Shown piece by piece: positions 49,435-54,492 of a DNA stretch of 54,492 nt. The notes beneath the pieces are model-generated. The model saw only the letters and a list, made by a program, of their open reading frames with translations. It did no database searches and was not told the DNA's origin. The stretch's first letter is position 1; every line of letters starts with the position of its first letter. Made by a program: the position numbers and the translations under genes. This DNA comes from Clostridia bacterium (lineage in GTDB: Bacteria; Bacillota; Clostridia; Christensenellales; CAG-138), in NCBI GenBank assembly GCA_030527115.1, contig JAUNBM010000010.1, forward strand, positions 1 to 54,492, written 5' to 3'.

Positions 49435-50612
49435 TTATCTCCCAGCGTTTTCAAAAAATCTTCCATCCTGTCCATGCCCTCGACTATTTCCTCCATGGAT
49501 GTGGCGTAGCACAGGCGGATAAAGCCTTCGCCAAAGGCTCCGAACGCCGTTCCCGGCACGCAGACGACCTTGTGCGATTCGAGCAGGCGGTCGCAGAACT
49601 CCTCGCTCCTCAGCCCGGTGCTTTGAATCGAAGGGAATACATAGAAGGCTCCCTCCGGCTCGTGGCAGATCAGCCCCATGCCGTTAAGCCTGTCGATTAT
49701 GTATCTGCGGCGTTTGGCATATTCGTTCATCATATACTTCACATCCCGCCAGTCGGTCTCAAAGCCGATTTCAAGCGCGTAAGCCGCGCAAAGCTGACCC
49801 GTCGTCGGCGCGCAGAGCATCGTAAGCTGATGCACCTTGCGCATTGCGGCTATAATCTCCATGTGCCCCGCCGCATAGCCGACGCGCCAGCCCGTCATGG
49901 AAAACGCCTTGGAGAAGCCGTTGATGACTATCGTCCTGTCCTTCATTCCGGGGAGCTGAGCCATGGAGCAATGCTGATTGCCCCCGAAGGTCAGTTCGGA
50001 ATATATCTCGTCGGACACCACGATTATATCGGTATTCTCAATAACGGCGGCGATCTCCTCGAGGTTCTCGCGCTTCATAATCGCTCCGGTCGGATTGTTC
50101 GGATATGCCAGCAAAATCGCCTTGGTGCGCGGCGTTATCGCCTTTTTGACCTGCTCGGCTGTCAGCCTGAACCCGTTTTCCGCCTCGACGGACACAGCCA
50201 CCGGAACTCCGCCCGCCAGCGCAACGTCCGGCGCGTACGCCACATAGGAGGGCTCGTGGATTATCACCTCGTCGCCGGGGTTTAGGATTGCGCGAAACGC
50301 CAGATCTATCGCCTGGCTCGCCCCGACAGTTATCAGGATGTTATCCTTGTCGGGATAATCCAGCTCGTATCTCTCCTTTAAGAAGCGGAGAATAAGCTCG
50401 CGAAGATGGGGATCGCCGGAGTTGCTCGTATAGGCAACCCGTCCGTGCTTCAAAGCCTCCAGCGCGGGCAAGCGATAGGAGTCGGGCGTAGGAAAGTCCG
50501 GCTCGCCAACGCCAAAGCTGATGCAATCATCGGATAGCAGATCGAAATACTTTCTGATGCCCGACGGCGGTATGGACGCGACCGTCCGCGAAATGATGTT
50601 CCGATAGTCCAT
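49431..50612 (-). CDS. Class I/II pyridoxal-phosphate aminotransferase
   Basis: The 393-residue fold-type-I aminotransferase has YPNNPTGAIM, the SDEIYSEL acidic motif, the PLP Lys in GFSKAFSMTGWRVGY, and the C-terminal FIRLCYA. It is similar to aspartate/aromatic/alanine aminotransferases; the substrate is not determinable. SD GAGGGG precedes the ATG. It is in a six-gene minus-strand run. Confidence 0.9.
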   Translation of the reverse strand: MDYRNIISRTVASIPPSGIRKYFDLLSDDCISFGVGEPDFPTPDSYRLPALEALKHGRVAYTSNSGDPHLRELILRFLKERYELDYPDKDNILITVGASQAIDLAFRAILNPGDEVIIHEPSYVAYAPDVALAGGVPVAVSVEAENGFRLTAEQVKKAITPRTKAILLAYPNNPTGAIMKRENLEEIAAVIENTDIIVVSDEIYSELTFGGNQHCSMAQLPGMKDRTIVINGFSKAFSMTGWRVGYAAGHMEIIAAMRKVHQLTMLCAPTTGQLCAAYALEIGFETDWRDVKYMMNEYAKRRRYIIDRLNGMGLICHEPEGAFYVFPSIQSTGLRSEEFCDRLLESHKVVCVPGTAFGAFGEGFIRLCYATSMEEIVEGMDRMEDFLKTLGDK

Positions 50613-50622
50613 GTTCTTCCCC

Positions 50623-51840
50623 TCAATTCTGTGTATTCATTTTATTCATATCTCCAACCGTAATGGAGATTTCCAACTCTTCCCCGCCCCTCGACACGGT
50701 TAAGGTGAGCACATTCCCTATCCCGGTTTGCTGAATGTAATCCACCAGCTCCTCCTGAGCGGTCAGCGTTTCACCGTTGCAGGCTATAACCACGTCTCCG
50801 GCTTGAAGCCCCGCCTCGGCGGCGGGCCCGCCTTCGGTGACGGTATATATCATGATGCCCGGTACGAGCCCAAGCTCCTCAGCGTCGGCCTCGGTAAGGG
50901 TAATAACCGTAACCCCTATTCCCGGTCTGGGAATCGAGCCCATCTCTATGAGCTGTTCCATTATATCGCGAACGTCGTTTATCGGCAGGGCAAAGCCGAT
51001 GCCCTCCGCCGATATCGCGTTGCCATACTCGTCATAGCCGGCAGTAACCGTTTTTGCGGTGTTCATGCCGACAACCTCGCCGTTAAGGTTTAAAAGCGGA
51101 CCTCCGCTGTTGCCGAAATTCACGGCGGCGTCCGTTTGAATGTATTCGTTGGTGAAGCCGTCGATGTTTACTGATCGCGCCGTCGCGCTGACGATTCCAA
51201 AGGTAACCGTGCCGTACAGCTCGACGCTGTCGAGCGGATTGCCTATCGCCAAAACGAAGTCGCCAACCCTAAGCCCGTCCGAATCGCCGAGCGCAACCGG
51301 GGTCAGATTCTCCTTCTCTATCCTCAAAACCGCTATATCCGTAGTCACATCCGAGCCGATAAGCTCCGCCACTACCTCCTCGCCGTCCTCAAACAGAACG
51401 CGAATCTGCTCCGCCCCGTCTATGACGTGGTGGTTGGTCAGAACATAGCCGTCAGCGGATACGATAAAGCCCGACCCGCTTCCATAGATGACAAGCTCGT
51501 CTCTTATCGGAGATTGGCCGTCGACATAGGTGACGATTCCAACCACGCTCGGAGAAACGCTTTCGATAACGTCGGGCAAGGGATTCTCTCCGCTGATGAT
51601 GATAGGCGTCTGTTGGTATTGCGATACCGGCGCTGTGCTTTCCTGGGGAAGCTCAGTCCTTTCGGTCTGGCTGTACCTTAGCGGCGTAAGCGCCAGCGAG
51701 CCGTCGCTTATGTATATATACAGCAACGTCGCCAGTATCGCCGCAAGCAGCAGGAAGACCGCCGCCAGCACTACCGCAAATCGCTTTCCGGCCTTCGGAT
51801 AGGTCGCTCCGGTTTCAATCATTTCGTTCTTTTTACCCAT
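50623..51840 (-). CDS. htrA: HtrA/DegP-like membrane-anchored serine protease
   Basis: The 405-residue protein has one N-terminal membrane anchor (about 22-45), a trypsin-like domain with catalytic His in TNHHVIDGA, Asp in TTDIAVLR and Ser in NFGNSGGPL, and a C-terminal PDZ domain (GLQAGDVVIACNG). It degrades or refolds misfolded exported proteins at the outer membrane face. It lies directly downstream of a histidine kinase (8-nt overlap), recalling the CssRS-HtrA envelope-stress system. The ATG at 51840 is chosen for SD GGAGG. Confidence 0.92.
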   Translation of the reverse strand: MGKKNEMIETGATYPKAGKRFAVVLAAVFLLLAAILATLLYIYISDGSLALTPLRYSQTERTELPQESTAPVSQYQQTPIIISGENPLPDVIESVSPSVVGIVTYVDGQSPIRDELVIYGSGSGFIVSADGYVLTNHHVIDGAEQIRVLFEDGEEVVAELIGSDVTTDIAVLRIEKENLTPVALGDSDGLRVGDFVLAIGNPLDSVELYGTVTFGIVSATARSVNIDGFTNEYIQTDAAVNFGNSGGPLLNLNGEVVGMNTAKTVTAGYDEYGNAISAEGIGFALPINDVRDIMEQLIEMGSIPRPGIGVTVITLTEADAEELGLVPGIMIYTVTEGGPAAEAGLQAGDVVIACNGETLTAQEELVDYIQQTGIGNVLTLTVSRGGEELEISITVGDMNKMNTQN

Positions 51841-53290
51841 TTTTCTTGCCTCCATCCATGCTTCTCTTAAAAGGATGCGCCTTTTGCAGAGAAAAAGTAA
51901 ATTGAGTTCCCTTCCCTTTCGCGCTGCGAACCGTTATGGTCTGTCCGTGTTGCTCAATTATCCGCTTGACTATGGAAAGCCCCAGCCCCGAACCTACCTG
52001 GGGAGACGGGGTATGCGCCTTTTCGACCTTATAAAAGCGGTCGAACACATGGGGCACATCCTCCTGCGGAATCCCAACGCCGGTATCCCTTATGCTCACA
52101 TATACTTCCTTCCTCAGCGCATAGGAGGAAATATAGATCATACTGTCGTCGGGCGAGTACTTCAATGCGTTGTCTATGAGGTTTCTCAGCACCTGCGATA
52201 TCTGGGTGCTGTCGGCATAGACAAAGCATTGCTCCTGAGCGAAGCGAACGTCCAAATCAATATTCTTTTCGACAAACCGGGCTTCAAAGGTTATGAGCGT
52301 GCGCCTGATCAGCTCGTTTATATCGAAGGTTTCATAGTTCAGCAGAATATTCCCCGACTCAATCCGCGCAAGATCGAGCAGGTCGTTAACCATAACGGTC
52401 ATCCGCTTCGTCTCGGACAAAACCAGCCCGATATAATGCTCCTGCTCCTTCTTTGGGATGGTTCCGTCGTACATAGCCTCCAAAAAGCCCTTCATCGACG
52501 TCAGCGGCGACCTCAGCTCGTGGGACACGTTCGCTACAAAGCTTCGCCGCGTCTCCTCCAGACTGCGGAGCTGTTCCGCCATTTCGTTGAAGCTCTTGCC
52601 GAGCTGTGCCGCCTCGTCCTTTCCCGGAAGATGAATCCTCTTGGAAAAATCGCCGCGGGAATAGCACTGAACCGTATGGTTGATCTCCACAAACGGATTG
52701 ATTATCCTGCTGGCGGCATAATAGGAGGACAGCACCGCGGCTATTATGGAGATTAGCGCTATCGCGCCTATCCAGGTGAGGAGCTGAGTCAGCCGCGCCT
52801 CGGTATCGGACAGGTCGGTATGAATGCTGACAAGTCCGCTTCCTGCCCCGCTCTCCACCCTCCTGTATCCCGAAAGCGTTGGAAAATCAAGTCCGTCTCC
52901 AAAAAGATTCGTTTCAAAACTCATCTCATCGGAGGCCTTTGAAATCAGCTCCGCATATTCTTCGTCGAAGGGGCTTATCTGTGCGCAAGCCGCCCACTTC
53001 TCCTCGAAATAGAATATCGAAGCCTCGTTTTCGTAGTCCATTCTGACAAGCAGGTCGTGCTGAGCGGCGGCGGCTTCCGCCAGGGCTTCCGCCCCCGCAG
53101 AATCGCCGCTTTGGCTAAAGAGCGCCAGAGCGTTGGCCTGCTCCGTTAAAAGCTCCCGTTTTTCCCGTATATAGAGGGATCTCACCACTATCATCGTCGC
53201 AACAGCAACCGCCGCGAGGATGCAACACAGGGTGAGGCATTGCAGGGAGAACATTCGTGAAAATATTGTTTTGAAGCGGATTCTTCGCAT
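51833..53290 (-). CDS. HAMP-containing sensor histidine kinase
   Basis: The 485-residue protein has two membrane helices (about 12-35 and 165-190) flanking an extracytoplasmic sensor, a HAMP linker, HisKA with SHELRSPLTSM, and a HATPase with N-box LRNLIDNALKYS and G-box VGSGLGLSI. It is the cognate partner of the regulator 3 nt upstream and is encoded next to htrA, suggesting it senses envelope or secretion stress. Confidence 0.93.
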   Translation of the reverse strand: MRRIRFKTIFSRMFSLQCLTLCCILAAVAVATMIVVRSLYIREKRELLTEQANALALFSQSGDSAGAEALAEAAAAQHDLLVRMDYENEASIFYFEEKWAACAQISPFDEEYAELISKASDEMSFETNLFGDGLDFPTLSGYRRVESGAGSGLVSIHTDLSDTEARLTQLLTWIGAIALISIIAAVLSSYYAASRIINPFVEINHTVQCYSRGDFSKRIHLPGKDEAAQLGKSFNEMAEQLRSLEETRRSFVANVSHELRSPLTSMKGFLEAMYDGTIPKKEQEHYIGLVLSETKRMTVMVNDLLDLARIESGNILLNYETFDINELIRRTLITFEARFVEKNIDLDVRFAQEQCFVYADSTQISQVLRNLIDNALKYSPDDSMIYISSYALRKEVYVSIRDTGVGIPQEDVPHVFDRFYKVEKAHTPSPQVGSGLGLSIVKRIIEQHGQTITVRSAKGKGTQFTFSLQKAHPFKRSMDGGKKNG

Positions 53291-53293
53291 TCG

Positions 53294-53980
53294 TTACGTC
53301 TGCTTCACCTCGAACTTATAGCCAACTCCCCAAACGGTTTTTAACTGCCAGTAGAGGTTATCCCCAAGCTTCTCACGAATTCGCTTTACATGGACGTCAA
53401 CCGTTCGAGAGTCCCCGAAGAAATCAAAGCCCCAAACCTGTTCCAGGAGCTGTTCGCGGGTAAAGACCTTCCCCGAATGCGAGGCAAGGAAGTACAACAG
53501 CTCTATCTCCTTTGGCGGCATCTCAAGCTGAACCCCGTCGAGCACCACGGAATAATTCTCGAGCGAAATAGTCAGATCCTGCAACACTATTGTCCGCACC
53601 TGCTCCGAAACCGGAGTAGTCCGCCTAAGCACCGCCTTGATTCGAGCCACAAGCTCGTTTGAATCGAAGGGTTTGGCAATATAGTCGTCCGCGCCCAATT
53701 CCAGCCCGCGCACGCGCTCGCCGGTATCGCCCTTGGCGGTCAGCATAATTACCGGCGTCGCGCTTTCGCGGCGTATATCGTGGAGGATAGACCAGCCGTC
53801 ACAGCCCGGAAGCATAACGTCCAGCACCACCAGCATCGGATTCACCGCCCTGAAAGCGCCGAGCGCCTCATAGCCCGTCGTGCAGGTATAAACATTGTAT
53901 CCCGCCTTCTTTAAGTATAACTCGATGATCGCAAGTATGTTTTTGTCGTCGTCGATAACCAGAATAGTATTGTTTTCCAT
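53294..53980 (-). CDS. OmpR-family response regulator
   Basis: The 228-residue protein has an acidic pocket (DDDKN), phosphoacceptor Asp in LVVLDVMLPG, Lys switch in IAKPFD and a winged-helix domain (REQLLEQVWGFDFF, TVDVHVKRIREKL). It is paired with the following kinase. SD GGAGG precedes the ATG. Confidence 0.95.
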   Translation of the reverse strand: MENNTILVIDDDKNILAIIELYLKKAGYNVYTCTTGYEALGAFRAVNPMLVVLDVMLPGCDGWSILHDIRRESATPVIMLTAKGDTGERVRGLELGADDYIAKPFDSNELVARIKAVLRRTTPVSEQVRTIVLQDLTISLENYSVVLDGVQLEMPPKEIELLYFLASHSGKVFTREQLLEQVWGFDFFGDSRTVDVHVKRIREKLGDNLYWQLKTVWGVGYKFEVKQT

Positions 53981-53994
53981 GCGCTTCCTCCGTC

Positions 53995-54414
53995 TCAGTC
54001 GATAAGCTCGACGCTTATCCCGTTATTCATCAGCAACTCGGCGGTTACCCCGTTTCCTTCTCTAAGCCCCCCGTCAAAATTTCCATTGTATATCAGTCCC
54101 TTGCCGCAGGAGGGGCTTCTTGCTTTTAATATGGCGTGATTGACGCCGTACATACGGCAGATATGGAGGGTTTCCTCAGCTCCGCGCATAAACTCGGCTG
54201 TAACGTCCCTGCCCTCGCAGTTTACCACCGCGCTTCCGTCCGCAGTTCTCTCGGATGGCGGCCTGGGCGTCGTCATACCGCCCAGCATCTCAGGACATAC
54301 GGGGATTGCCTTTCCTTCGCGCACCAAACGCATGACCGTCTCGTCCGCCTTGGTTCCATGGTCATATCTGCAATGTATGCCCGCCAAACAAGCGCTAACA
54401 ACTAACATAAGCAT
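53995..54414 (-). CDS. DUF523 family protein
   Basis: The 139-residue protein begins (M)LMLVVSACLAGIHCRYD and carries the conserved CPEMLGGM, PRPPSE and ARSPSCGKG motifs of DUF523, with several conserved Cys that may bind metal or an Fe-S cluster. Its function is unknown. Start is either 54414 or 54408; SD AAGGGG is 4 or 10 nt upstream, respectively. It is the first gene of the run continuing to mutS2. Confidence 0.88.
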   Translation of the reverse strand: MLMLVVSACLAGIHCRYDHGTKADETVMRLVREGKAIPVCPEMLGGMTTPRPPSERTADGSAVVNCEGRDVTAEFMRGAEETLHICRMYGVNHAILKARSPSCGKGLIYNGNFDGGLREGNGVTAELLMNNGISVELID

Positions 54415-54438
54415 ACTACCCCTTTTTACACTTTTGCA

Positions 54439-54467
54439 ATTATACCACACGGCGGGAATTTTGTCTA
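54439..54467 (-). promoter_or_regulatory. SigA-like promoter of the DUF523-to-mutS2 run
   Basis: Minus strand TAGACA (54467-54462), a 17-nt spacer and TGG-TATAAT (54447-54439). The leader is about 20 nt. Confidence 0.75.
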
Positions 54468-54492
54468 CATAAACGTTTCCGCGCCGATTGTT

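Overview
The window is a moderately GC-rich chromosomal segment of a Gram-positive, anaerobe-like member of the Clostridia (Bacillota). Supporting signs are a SpoIVB-type sporulation protease, a T-box riboswitch, MutS2, VanW, RecX, clostripain-like and dockerin proteins, ECF-type S components, SigA-like promoters with extended -10 boxes (TGnTATAAT), and lipoproteins with no outer-membrane machinery. The genus cannot be named from the sequence alone. I see no rRNA, tRNA, CRISPR array, insertion sequence or prophage, and there is no strong sign of recent transfer. Most of it is core chromosome plus exported and efflux functions.

Layout. 1-10.4 kb: a clipped minus-strand gene, a MATE exporter behind a structured leader, a secreted caspase-like/dockerin protein, an ABC-F protein, and a heterodimeric multidrug ABC exporter behind a second terminator-containing leader. 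10.4-13.7 kb: a PII-like protein with a CPA2 cation/proton antiporter, then queT and an M23 lipoprotein. 13.7-23.2 kb (minus): a long, tightly packed gene run, ruvC-ruvA-ruvB, a coiled-coil protein, an ECF S component, an MBL hydrolase, eutS, eutP, pgk, tpiA, gpmI and a DMT transporter. 23.2-29.1 kb (minus): a PF06541-like membrane protein, a two-OB-fold SSB-like protein, a large CotH/lamin-tail lipoprotein, nnrD and recX. 29.1-37.1 kb: a VanW protein, an adaptor-ATPase-permease exporter, a CopZ-like HMA protein, an esterase and spoIVB. 37.2-45.3 kb: a Ca2+-type P-ATPase, a clostripain-like lipoprotein operon containing two nearly identical TM2-domain genes, and a LytTR/GHKL two-component system. 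45.4-54.4 kb: a tRNA-Trp T-box with a TrpB2-type tryptophan synthase beta chain, then a minus-strand run of DUF523, response regulator, histidine kinase, HtrA, aminotransferase and mutS2.

The most interesting pattern is at the level of expression. At least five genes (873-aa dockerin protein, ABC-F, queT, CotH lipoprotein, recX) start 6-7 nt after a good -10 box and have no Shine-Dalgarno sequence. This predicts leaderless mRNAs alongside ordinary SD-led genes. Three transcripts (MATE, ABC exporter pair, trpB2) carry an intrinsic terminator directly in front of the ribosome binding site, so they look attenuated. The MATE leader also holds a 35-codon ORF that starts at the predicted transcription start and stops inside the terminator hairpin. 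Other notable items are an orphan EutS-EutP pair embedded between recombination and glycolysis genes, the recent TM2 gene duplication, and two different secreted clan-CD-like cysteine peptidases.
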